Positions 33,151-41,263 of a stretch of 47,151 nucleotides of DNA are shown here, in pieces. Source of the stretch: SFTJ01 sp045613305 (lineage in GTDB: Bacteria > Bacteroidota > Bacteroidia > Bacteroidales > Muribaculaceae); the NCBI GenBank assembly GCA_045613305.1, contig JAZLAU010000010.1:1-47151 (forward strand), in the 5' to 3' direction. The translations under genes were made by a program, and so were the position numbers. The stretch's first letter is position 1, and every line of letters starts with the position of its first letter. The notes under the pieces are model-generated. The model did no database searches and was not told the DNA's origin. It worked only from the letters and a program-made list of their open reading frames with translations.

Positions 33151-34374
33151 TTATTTATCTGCATTCACCCCCGCCAACTTGTCGGTAACAGCAGCACAAG
33201 CAGCGTCGCCCGTAATGTTGAGCACCGTGCGAATCATATCGAACAAACGGTCGAGAGCATAAAGCAATGGCAAACCATCAATAGGTATTCCTGCAGCCAC
33301 AAGCACGCTCACCACCATCAAAGTAGGGCCAGGCACACCTGCTTGACCTATCGAGCCAAGCGAAGCCGTAACGGTGATGGCTAAATATTGCGCCATACTC
33401 AAATCCAAGCCATAGAATTGGGCAAAAAACAAGGCTACAAGCGTGTAATAAATGGCATTGCCAGTCATATTAATAGTTGCACCCAACGGAATCACAAAAC
33501 CAGAGGTCTGCGATGAAATACGCATCTTATCGCACGCATCGAGCGTTACAGGCATTGTAGCCATCGACGACGCCGTAGAGAACGCTATGATTTGCGGACG
33601 CAACATAATGCGGAAGAAATCGGTGAGTTTCACTCGCGAGAAAAATTGCAATGTGAGCGGATACACACAGAATCCCATCACTATCACAGCAAGCAAGTCA
33701 ACCCAAAGCAAATTTGCAATCTTTACCAACATCGAGAAGCCAAAAGTGCCGGTCGATTCAGCCATCAAACCAAATACTCCGATAGGAGCCAAAAGCATAA
33801 CCTTGCCAATGCACCAAATCAATGCCTCAAGAATTGAGTTAAGAATTGACAAAAAGTTCTCGCGCTTGGTTGGCTCAATGGCAGCAAAACCAAAACCGAA
33901 GAATAGGCCGAACACGATAATTTGCAAAATGTTGCCATCGGTCATCGCAGTGAACGGATTGGCCGGTATCATGCCTATAACGGTGTCCCAAAATCCCAAT
34001 GTGGGCTGCTCACCCGAGGCCGACGATGCAGATGCCATAATTGAACTAATACCCTCGGCCGATAATCCCGCACCTGGAGTGAAAATGTTGCCTGCTATTA
34101 TCGCAATTATAATTGAGATTACCGTGGTAATCATGATGTAGGCAATGCTTATCACACCTATTCGGCCTGCCGAACGAGTGCCGCCAAGAGTTGCCGCTCC
34201 CGAAATAATCGATACTGCCACCAATGGCACTACCAACATCTTAATACACTGTATGAACAACGTTCCGAGTGGCGCAAATATGGCCGCTTCCTCGCCCATA
34301 AACACACCTACAAGAATACCTGCCAACATTGCGGCAAATATCCAAAAGCCTAAGTTTGTCAATATCTTTTTCAT
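33151..34374 (-). CDS. Dicarboxylate/amino acid:cation symporter (DAACS family)
   Basis: A 407-residue inner-membrane carrier of the GltP/DctA/GltPh type, which imports acidic amino acids or C4-dicarboxylates with Na+ or H+. Visible landmarks are the HP1-like serine-rich STASSMATMP, the TM7 motif at residues 302-306, the HP2-like GSIGQAGVPGPT and the TM8 motif FDMIRTVLNITGD. The TM7 motif reads NMTGN instead of the usual NMDGT: the Asp that binds a cation in GltPh is Thr304 here and the following Thr is Asn306. The TM8 Asp and Arg are kept. Ion coupling or substrate may therefore differ from the well-studied members. Confidence 0.92.
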   Translation of the reverse strand: MKKILTNLGFWIFAAMLAGILVGVFMGEEAAIFAPLGTLFIQCIKMLVVPLVAVSIISGAATLGGTRSAGRIGVISIAYIMITTVISIIIAIIAGNIFTPGAGLSAEGISSIMASASSASGEQPTLGFWDTVIGMIPANPFTAMTDGNILQIIVFGLFFGFGFAAIEPTKRENFLSILNSILEALIWCIGKVMLLAPIGVFGLMAESTGTFGFSMLVKIANLLWVDLLAVIVMGFCVYPLTLQFFSRVKLTDFFRIMLRPQIIAFSTASSMATMPVTLDACDKMRISSQTSGFVIPLGATINMTGNAIYYTLVALFFAQFYGLDLSMAQYLAITVTASLGSIGQAGVPGPTLMVVSVLVAAGIPIDGLPLLYALDRLFDMIRTVLNITGDAACAAVTDKLAGVNADK

Positions 34375-34481
34375 ATCGCAAAATTAGCAAATTAAAACAG
34401 CAGATATTCAAAAATTCCGCATGAAATTTTATGCCTCTCACAATAAAATTGCTCAATGTGATTGATTACTTTTGTTTCCAT

Positions 34482-34524
34482 AAAAAAAGAATGTTACTAC
34501 ACCCCATCGGTGCAGTAACATTCT
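34482..34524 (-). terminator. Terminator of the POT-family gene
   Basis: AGAATGTTACTACACC (34488-34503) pairs with GGTGCAGTAACATTCT (34509-34524) with one mismatch and a five-base loop. On the - strand seven T residues follow (A run 34482-34488). Confidence 0.88.
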
Positions 34525-34583
34525 CTATGCGTAAAAGGCAAGATATTTAGTCCCAAATGCCACCAGCATCGGCTGCATAATGC

Positions 34584-34620
34584 AACAAGTGGATTTGCCT
34601 TTAAAGCAAAGCCCCTTGTT
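34584..34620 (-). other. Imperfect hairpin in the POT gene 3' region
   Basis: AACAAGTGGATTTGC (34584-34598) and GCAAAGCCCCTTGTT (34606-34620) match in 13 of 15 positions with a seven-base loop. No T run follows, so it is not a terminator by itself; it may protect the transcript end or be a remnant. Confidence 0.4.
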
Positions 34621-34678
34621 ATGTCAGCACATCAGCAAGAGCATCCGACGGGTCTTGCCGATGGTCGTATTTCGCATT

Positions 34679-36196
34679 TTAAGCCACTTTCTCGAGGCGA
34701 CGCATGATGGCAAAGATAAATCCTGCCGAAATTAAGCAAAGCGCCACAAGCACGCCCCAAACCACCAATAGCGATTGGCCCCATAGCAAGGCTGGGATAC
34801 TTACAAGCAAATTGCCCACTGCTGTGGCAACAAACCAGCCGCCCATCATCATACCCTTGTATTTTGGTGGTGCTACCTTGCTCACAAACGAGATGCCGAT
34901 TGGCGACAACAACAATTCTGCAAAAGTAAGAATCAAATATGTGGTGATTAGCCAATTTTCAGACACTCTCACTGCTGCATCGCCGGCAGCCTTTTGCGCT
35001 GCTGGGTCAACCAAGCCTATCGATGCAACAGTCATGACAAGATAGCCCAACGCTGCCACAAGCATACCGTAGCCAATCTTTCGTGGTGCCGATGGTTCCT
35101 TGCCGCGTTTTGCCAATGCGCCAAACACAGCCATCGAAACCGGTGTTAATGCCACCACAAAACATGGGTTGAATTGTTGGAATATAGGTGCTTCGATGGT
35201 GAGCGACGATGGCGTTACGCCATATCGCGCGCCAAGTGCACCGAGCGCCGCTAAAATGATTACAGTCATTGTGATTTTGCCCTTCTTGGTGCTTGATTGG
35301 AACAAACCAAACGATGCATACACCACTACTATAGCCAATACCAAATTCCACACATTAAATGCCATGCACGACAAAGTGCCGTCGACGGTGGTGGTAGTGT
35401 ATTGTTCAGCAAAATAAGTTAGCGTTGAACCACTTTGTTGGAATGCCATCCAGAAGAAAATCACCACGGCAAACACCAAGCAAAGCGCCACAATGCGTTC
35501 CTTTGTTTCTTGCTTGGTCAACTCTGGCTCTTTTTCTCCGCTTACAGCTGCACGTGTCTTGCTGTTGTAATCGGCATGCGAGAATGTGCCTCTAAACACA
35601 TAATATATAATTATAGAGAACACCAACGACAAACAAGCCACAGCAAATGCCGCATGATATGACTCTGCTTTAGTCCATCCAAACTCCGACTGTGCATAAG
35701 CCATGGCCGACAGACCTGCCGATGCAGCAAACAATGAACCAATGTTGATGGCCATGTAGAAAATGCTGAATCCCGAGTCGCGGCTTGCCGAATATTTAGG
35801 GTCGTCGTAGAGATTACCTGTAAGCACCTGCAAGTTGCCCTTAAACAAGCCGGTGCCTATGCTCACAAGCAACAACGCTCCACACACTGCGCCTATGGCT
35901 GTCGAACCGTTGCCGAGCGGCAAGGCCATCAGCAAATATCCAAAAAACATCACCACAATACCGGCAGTTACCATCTTACCATAACCAAAGCGGTCGGCAA
36001 GCATACCACCTATTAGAGGCAAAAAGTATACTAATCCCAAAAACACTGAATAGATAACTCCGGCTTCGCCTTCGCTGAAGGCAAAATTATCTTTCAAAAA
36101 CAAAGTAAACACCATTAGCATGGTGTAATAGCCAAAGCGTTCGCCCGTATTAGCAAGCGCTAATGCCCATAATCCTTTCGGTTGATTCTCAAACAT
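34679..36196 (-). CDS. POT/PTR2-family peptide transporter
   Basis: A 505-residue inner-membrane protein with 12-14 predicted spans of the proton-coupled oligopeptide transporter family, which imports di- and tripeptides. The first helix has GERFGYYTM, followed by GLVYFLPLIGGMLADRFGYGK and MAINIGSLFA, all family signatures. In the ExxERFxYY motif the first Glu is replaced by Asn16 while Glu19 and Arg20 are kept; the first Glu takes part in proton coupling in studied members. The gene has its own promoter and terminator and an unusually long leader of about 190 bases. Confidence 0.92.
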   Translation of the reverse strand: MFENQPKGLWALALANTGERFGYYTMLMVFTLFLKDNFAFSEGEAGVIYSVFLGLVYFLPLIGGMLADRFGYGKMVTAGIVVMFFGYLLMALPLGNGSTAIGAVCGALLLVSIGTGLFKGNLQVLTGNLYDDPKYSASRDSGFSIFYMAINIGSLFAASAGLSAMAYAQSEFGWTKAESYHAAFAVACLSLVFSIIIYYVFRGTFSHADYNSKTRAAVSGEKEPELTKQETKERIVALCLVFAVVIFFWMAFQQSGSTLTYFAEQYTTTTVDGTLSCMAFNVWNLVLAIVVVYASFGLFQSSTKKGKITMTVIILAALGALGARYGVTPSSLTIEAPIFQQFNPCFVVALTPVSMAVFGALAKRGKEPSAPRKIGYGMLVAALGYLVMTVASIGLVDPAAQKAAGDAAVRVSENWLITTYLILTFAELLLSPIGISFVSKVAPPKYKGMMMGGWFVATAVGNLLVSIPALLWGQSLLVVWGVLVALCLISAGFIFAIMRRLEKVA

Positions 36197-36391
36197 GATT
36201 TTTTTATTATCTTACTTTATTAATAATTCTTGTAACTGCTAATCTTGCCATGCCCCGTTACTCGCCCACACGAAGCGTAACCTTGCCATAAACATGGCGC
36301 GCACCACAATCTCGGCATAGCCAGTGGAGCAATAATTTGTCATGCGCAGACTATTGCTGCCATGCAACAATTGCCAATGCAAAGGCGCCCA

Positions 36392-36423
36392 CAAAAATAA
36401 CTCAATTAGGGCATCTATGCAAA
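36392..36423 (-). promoter_or_regulatory. Promoter of the POT-family gene
   Basis: On the - strand TTTG (36423-36420) is followed after 20 bases by TATTTTTG (36399-36392), matching the -33 and -7 elements of this phylum in sequence and spacing. The -33 element directly abuts the stem of the preceding gene's terminator. Confidence 0.7.
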
Positions 36424-36457
36424 AAGTGGGGCTGCCAAATATGCAACCCCACTTTAT
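36421..36457 (-). terminator. Terminator of the tandem-OB secreted protein gene
   Basis: AAAGTGGGGCTGC (36423-36435) pairs with GCAACCCCACTTT (36443-36455) with one mismatch and a seven-base loop; on the - strand five T residues end the stem. It starts 30 bases after the stop at 36485. Confidence 0.82.
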
Positions 36458-36484
36458 TATATTTAATATCGGTATTTTCTGATA

Positions 36485-38473
36485 TTATTGAACGATTACC
36501 TTTTCAGCTTCGCCGTCAGCAACTACAATGTAGAAGCCCGAACCAGCTGGGATAGTGATGCGAGTTGGAGTGTCGCCCGAACCCTTAACCGAAGTAGTGC
36601 GGTGACCGCTGCAGTCATAAACTGTAACTTCTGAAGCGCCGTTTACCAAGATTTCGCCTGTTCCAGGAATAACTTCAACCTTAGTGTCCTTCACTTCTAC
36701 TTCTTCAGCACCATTTGAGTAGTCAAGCGTTACTGGATAGATTTGAGTAGTGTAAGTTCCGCTATACTTGTTGACGTTAACAATACCTACCACTGCAACA
36801 TTGTCGGCAGCAGTTAAAGTCTTGTTCATGCGGTTGTAACCAGCCATTGTTGCAGTTTCGTCGGTCAATGTGAAGTTCTTGCCGCTGATGTCTGCAATAG
36901 TAACACCCTTAATCAAAACAATGTTACCCGACATGTCTTCGCTGATTTCTTCAATTGTGATTTCTTCTGGTTCGTATGTGCCAGTTTCAGTTGCTTCTAC
37001 GAAACCTTCAGGATTTTCAAGTTGTGGGTTCTTGTCGTTATACATTGCAAATGAGCCCTTGAAGCCTGCAGGAATCAAATCGTTAGCCTTATATTCTGGC
37101 ATCAATTCCTTCTTGCCGTAGATGGTCATACCACCTGTTTCGTCAGCCACGAAATAGTTATAGTATTTGTCAGTTGCATAAACATCAACCACTGTTACAG
37201 GGTTGTTGAATGTTGCAATTGCACCTACTTCAAGTTCCTTAAATTCAGCAATGCTGTTAACCTTCAATTGTGAAACAAATTCTGAAGGCAAGAATTGAAC
37301 ATTGTCATAAACTGAAGCGAAACCATAGATGTCGTATTCACCCGATGCTGGGAATGCTGACAATGTAGTGTAAGCGGCTACCGAACCTGAAGCGTCGGTG
37401 ATAGTCTTTGCAGTAGCATCAAAAGTAACTCCCTTAAGAATGAAGAACTTGTTTTGTTGCTCTGCTGTGATGTCGGCAACAGTTGCAACGATTGGAGTGA
37501 TTGGTTCAACCTTTTCAGTTGCTGCAGCAAACGATTCTGTTGAATAACCATTGCCAGCCTTGGTTGAGAATTCAACCAGACCTTTATATGTTGTCTTTGA
37601 GCCATAGAAACCAGCAGGAATAACGTCGCCGTTTTCATATGTTTGACCCACTTGACCATAAATTAGCATTGAGCCTGTTTCGTCTTGTGCATACAAGTAG
37701 TTACCCTTTTGGAAAACTGCTGTTACAGGATTAGTAAACTTAACGACTTCGCCATCTTCCAATGCCAAGTATTCTGCAATGTTTGCAACAGTGCCAGGAG
37801 TTTCGAATGTGTAAACTACCGAAGTGATATCGCTCATTTTATCATCCTTAACTACAGCAGCCTTCAATGTAGTGTTTTCAGAAATAACAAGTGGTTCTGA
37901 ATAAACTGTTGAAGTCACCACTGGGTCATTGCCGTCAAGTGTATACACTACTTGGCCTTCTGTGTTAGGATTACTTATTTCTACTGTTTGTGCACTGTAG
38001 TAAGTACCTTCAGCAACGCTAATTGATGGAGCAACAAGGCCGCCTGCTTCACCTGTAGTTATCACAAGTTTTGAAAAACGTACTTGCGAGTTTGAAGCAG
38101 TCATTTCAAAAGAAGCCGAATTACCCACCCATGTGCCTTTAGTGCCTGAATAGGTGTAAGTGCCGTTTGATGGAGTGCCAAAGCCAGCAGGACCGTAATT
38201 AGCAGTTCCGCTTGCAGTGCAAGTGAATTCTACGCTTACAATGTTGCCCACAGTAGAAGTGATTGTAAACTTGTTGTTCTTGTAAACACGATAATGAGAA
38301 CCATTACACAAGCCATCGCCTGTTGTAATTGTAATACCGTCTTTTGTGCCCGACTGACTTGTGCCGGCTGAAGAGCCCCACAATTTATCCGAGCCGTTGA
38401 TTGTAATAACTGCTGCATTCGCTGCGACAGATATTGCAAAAATTGAAATTAAAGAAAGTAAAAATTTCTTCAT
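36485..38473 (-). CDS. Secreted multidomain protein with OB-like modules and sorting-type tail
   Basis: A 662-residue exported protein. In order: signal peptide (MKKFLLSLISIFAISVAANA); a beta-rich N-terminal domain to about 145; a chitobiase-type domain (about 148-225: SAQTVEISN, VVYTLDGNDP); then modules resembling OB folds in an A-B-A-B order at about 229-340, 341-400, 403-515 and 516-580. The two A modules share FTNPVTAV/FNNPVTVV and QDETGSMLIYG/ADETGGMTIYG. The last 60 residues (VTVYDCSGHR, then GFYIVVADGEAEKVIVQ) look like a type IX secretion (type A) sorting domain. No catalytic motif is seen. A ligand-binding role at the cell surface is likely; the substrate is unknown. Confidence 0.85.
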   Translation of the reverse strand: MKKFLLSLISIFAISVAANAAVITINGSDKLWGSSAGTSQSGTKDGITITTGDGLCNGSHYRVYKNNKFTITSTVGNIVSVEFTCTASGTANYGPAGFGTPSNGTYTYSGTKGTWVGNSASFEMTASNSQVRFSKLVITTGEAGGLVAPSISVAEGTYYSAQTVEISNPNTEGQVVYTLDGNDPVVTSTVYSEPLVISENTTLKAAVVKDDKMSDITSVVYTFETPGTVANIAEYLALEDGEVVKFTNPVTAVFQKGNYLYAQDETGSMLIYGQVGQTYENGDVIPAGFYGSKTTYKGLVEFSTKAGNGYSTESFAAATEKVEPITPIVATVADITAEQQNKFFILKGVTFDATAKTITDASGSVAAYTTLSAFPASGEYDIYGFASVYDNVQFLPSEFVSQLKVNSIAEFKELEVGAIATFNNPVTVVDVYATDKYYNYFVADETGGMTIYGKKELMPEYKANDLIPAGFKGSFAMYNDKNPQLENPEGFVEATETGTYEPEEITIEEISEDMSGNIVLIKGVTIADISGKNFTLTDETATMAGYNRMNKTLTAADNVAVVGIVNVNKYSGTYTTQIYPVTLDYSNGAEEVEVKDTKVEVIPGTGEILVNGASEVTVYDCSGHRTTSVKGSGDTPTRITIPAGSGFYIVVADGEAEKVIVQ

Positions 38474-38513
38474 GATAAGATCATATTAGTTCGTTAGATT
38501 AGTATATTCCACA

Positions 38514-38544
38514 CAAAAGTAGCGATAATTTTAGAAATTACAAC
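38514..38544 (-). promoter_or_regulatory. Promoter of the tandem-OB secreted protein gene
   Basis: On the - strand GTTG (38544-38541) precedes TACTTTTG (38521-38514) by 19 bases, a full match to the phylum's -33/-7 arrangement. The start codon is about 40 bases further on. Confidence 0.72.
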
Positions 38545-38832
38545 ACATTTTATTTGAAATTTTAACTAAAAACCTCTCTTTTTCAGCATTTTCGCTACTT
38601 TTTCGGCCTTATTGATGACTAAAATCGCCCAGCCGCTCTAAATTTTTGGGGCATTTTGTTAAAACTTTACACTCAACCCACTCAAAAATCAACTTTAGCA
38701 TTTTGTAATATAAACAGCCACAAACACTCACTTTTTGTCACTATGATAAGTTCATTCCCAACATGGCGTTTTTTAGGGTAAATCACCTTTCACAAGCATA
38801 ATCTACAACAATTGTTCACCTCGAAATTATGT

Positions 38833-38884
38833 AAAAAAGGATGCGACCCAATGCCTTACTTATGGTAAAAAACATTGGGTCGCA
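38833..38884 (-). terminator. Terminator of the receptor-lipoprotein operon
   Basis: TGCGACCCAATG (38842-38853) and CATTGGGTCGCA (38873-38884) form a perfect 12-pair stem with a 19-base loop that holds a small inner pair. On the - strand TCCTTTTTT follows the stem. It begins 50 bases after the lipoprotein stop. Confidence 0.85.
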
Positions 38885-38934
38885 ACATTCTATATTCGAA
38901 ATGCCTTTTAGGTCATTTCGCCTTCAAAATTTAA

Positions 38935-41229
38935 TTACTTTTGAGTCCAGTTTACATTCCAAATTGCATAGCGGTCTTTGTTCTTATCAGAAGCAGCCGA
39001 TGGCGACAAGTTGGTGAATACGATTTGGAATTCGCCATCTACATCCACATCAACAGAATAGTCGTAAGCAGTTAGTTTTGCAGCGTCCGACTTATCGACT
39101 GTGAACGACTTAACAACAGAGCCGCCTTGCAAAATTTCGACCTTAAACTTCACGCCCTTGGTTTCGCTGAATGGGATAGCGTACTTGAAGTTCAACTTAG
39201 CAATGCCGCCGCCAATAACAGGCGATGTGATAGTGCCCACGGCAGTAGTCTTGCCGTTCATGCAAGCAGCGAAATAAGGCTTGCCTTCCGACTTATAACC
39301 AAAGCACTTAAAAGTAGGGTTATTGTCGGCGTCACCGCCCTGAAGCACGCTACAGTTTGCAGCCGACCAACCTTGTGCTGTGGTGTAAGTGCCATAGTAT
39401 CCGGTTGCTTCGCCGCCGTTAAGCGATTCGAAATCGGCTTCGGTGCCAGTCACCACTTCGCCGCCTTCACCGCCACCGTCGCCGCTGCCGCCATTGTCGT
39501 CACCTGGCTCGCCTATCACTACATCGTCAACACACCATGTTGCATAGTTGGCATCGGTAGTTGCATCATAACGGAAACCGATGAATATAGTGCCCGAATA
39601 GCCGCTTAGGTCGATGTTGCCCGAATTCACCCAATTGCTGTAGCCGGTGGCTGGTGCAGTGGCCAATGCAGCCTCAAGTTTCACTGGTGTGCACGATGAT
39701 GGGTCGTCGCTGGTCAAGATGTAAACACCGAAGTTGGTAGTAGTAGATGCATAGCCATTCACTTGAGTGCGGAAGTTAAGCACCTTGTTTTCCACCTTGT
39801 TTAAATTAATAGCAGGAGTAATCAACCACGAATCGAATGGAGCAGTACCCTTATAACCAGTCATTGCAGCATAGCCATTTTCTTGGAATGTGGTTTGATA
39901 CCAAGGCTTAGAGCCCACAACTTGCATGTTGGTCCAATCAGAAGGGATGCCGGTTTCGAAACCTTCGTTAAGGCCTGTTACGCCACCTGTAGCAACCGAC
40001 AAACGGAACTCATCTTTTGAGCCCGAGTTGCCTGTGATGCCGTGAGTGCCCATATAGGTGGCCATTGTGCCCTTAATCTTTATTGTAGTCTTATACACTT
40101 CAACATTGTCGGCAAGGTTGGCTTGTTCGCGGAATGGAGTGCCTTGAGGAAGAGCCACTATCAAGCACTTGCTGTAGTCCTTGCACTCTGGGTCATCAGC
40201 AATCACCAATGTAGTGCTCAAAACAGTAGGAGCAGTCCATTCGATGTCGGCGTTGCTCTTCACTTCAGCCACTTCAGGAGCCACAGCGCCCACAATGTAA
40301 CCGCTCACCCAACCTTCGCGGCCAGTGTTTTGCAAAGAAATAGCCTTTTCAACGTTCCATGGATTTGATTCCAAACCACTGAAGTCGGTAGAGAAGTCGA
40401 TGCAGTCAGAGTAGTCGCGTAGCAACAATTGCCAAGCGCCATTGCTTGCGCTTGAGCCATAGTAACTCAAAATGCCCACCACTGTACCATAGCCATTAGG
40501 AAGCAATTCTTCCTTGAAACTTGAATAGTTGCTTGTGCGAACAATTATAGAGTTGCCACCAGCGTCTTCAATAGTGCGGTTAGTGGTAGCGTCGCCCTCA
40601 ACAAACTTTGCCTTACCATCGGCTTCAGTAAACTTCACGCCGTCGAAGCGCACAAGTTGACTTTGCCATTTGCGCAAACCAGCAGCATCGGTAGCCAAGC
40701 CTGCGATAGTGGCAGGAATAGTATCGATTTCGGCAGGACGAGGCAAGCCATTAAGTTGGGCAGCCTTTTCAAAGATTTCCAAAGGCAAGAATGTGGCTTC
40801 CCACACTTGCTTTGGCTCATAATATTCTGGGTAACCCAATTGTTGCAATGAGTTATACTTACCAATCCACATGTCCTTAAGGCTCACCACCACTTCTTGT
40901 CCCACACGATAGGTGGTGTAAAGGCTGTTGCCGTTAAGCGAGATGGCAAGGGCTGCAGTTTCGTCTTGAATCACAAGGCTCTTATAGATATTGCCCGATT
41001 CGTCGGAACTGATTACTCTACCCGAAATCACAAGGTCTTCCTTGATGGTATCGATATAGTTGATTTGGTCTTGCCAGAATTGGTCCTTTAGGTCGGCAAT
41101 GGTGATATTGGCCACACGGTTGGCTTCAGGCACCATCAACGGTGGTGTGTCGAAATTGTCGGCACAGCTGCTCAACAGCGAAGCCGCTGTTAACAGCATG
41201 ACACTTATATATGACTTAATATTTTTCAT
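38935..41229 (-). CDS. Surface lipoprotein with DUF5689-like OB domain and choice-of-anchor J domain
   Basis: The 764-residue protein has a lipoprotein signal (LLSSC, Cys22), so it is anchored in the outer membrane. The N-terminal half (about 35-290) resembles DUF5689: DLVISGRVISSDESGNIYKSL, LVIQDETAALAIS and VGQEVVVSLKD are OB-fold-like strands. A choice-of-anchor J-type domain follows at about 415-575 (EGFETGIPSDWTN, SWLITPAINL). A Gly/Asp-rich linker near 580-595 joins a final beta-sandwich domain. The gene starts 34 bases after the TonB-dependent receptor stop, so it is its partner, probably the surface-exposed ligand binder. Confidence 0.88.
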   Translation of the reverse strand: MKNIKSYISVMLLTAASLLSSCADNFDTPPLMVPEANRVANITIADLKDQFWQDQINYIDTIKEDLVISGRVISSDESGNIYKSLVIQDETAALAISLNGNSLYTTYRVGQEVVVSLKDMWIGKYNSLQQLGYPEYYEPKQVWEATFLPLEIFEKAAQLNGLPRPAEIDTIPATIAGLATDAAGLRKWQSQLVRFDGVKFTEADGKAKFVEGDATTNRTIEDAGGNSIIVRTSNYSSFKEELLPNGYGTVVGILSYYGSSASNGAWQLLLRDYSDCIDFSTDFSGLESNPWNVEKAISLQNTGREGWVSGYIVGAVAPEVAEVKSNADIEWTAPTVLSTTLVIADDPECKDYSKCLIVALPQGTPFREQANLADNVEVYKTTIKIKGTMATYMGTHGITGNSGSKDEFRLSVATGGVTGLNEGFETGIPSDWTNMQVVGSKPWYQTTFQENGYAAMTGYKGTAPFDSWLITPAINLNKVENKVLNFRTQVNGYASTTTNFGVYILTSDDPSSCTPVKLEAALATAPATGYSNWVNSGNIDLSGYSGTIFIGFRYDATTDANYATWCVDDVVIGEPGDDNGGSGDGGGEGGEVVTGTEADFESLNGGEATGYYGTYTTAQGWSAANCSVLQGGDADNNPTFKCFGYKSEGKPYFAACMNGKTTAVGTITSPVIGGGIAKLNFKYAIPFSETKGVKFKVEILQGGSVVKSFTVDKSDAAKLTAYDYSVDVDVDGEFQIVFTNLSPSAASDKNKDRYAIWNVNWTQK

Positions 41230-41263
41230 AATGTTATATATGTGATTTTTTATTGTTTGCTGA

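Larger units (their letters stand above)
34375..34678. other. Non-coding gap between the DAACS and POT genes
   Basis: No gene is seen. Both neighbours are on the - strand. The gap holds an imperfect hairpin (34584-34620), the terminator of the POT gene and an AT-rich stretch before the DAACS gene. Confidence 0.6.
36197..36484. other. Leader of the POT gene and terminator of the upstream gene
   Basis: The span contains no gene. It holds the promoter at 36392-36423 and the terminator at 36421-36457. The leader has several short inverted repeats, such as AGCAATA...TATTGCT and GCCAT...ATGGC. No known riboswitch is recognised. Confidence 0.5.
38474..38934. other. Non-coding gap between two - strand units
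   Basis: The gap holds the promoter of the tandem-OB gene and the terminator of the receptor-lipoprotein operon. The middle part (about 38550-38830) is AT-rich and shows no gene or clear structure. Confidence 0.65.

Noticed and set aside
33452..34141. 229-codon open frame on the + strand
   Set aside because: Antisense to the DAACS symporter, which has clear family motifs; no independent evidence of coding.
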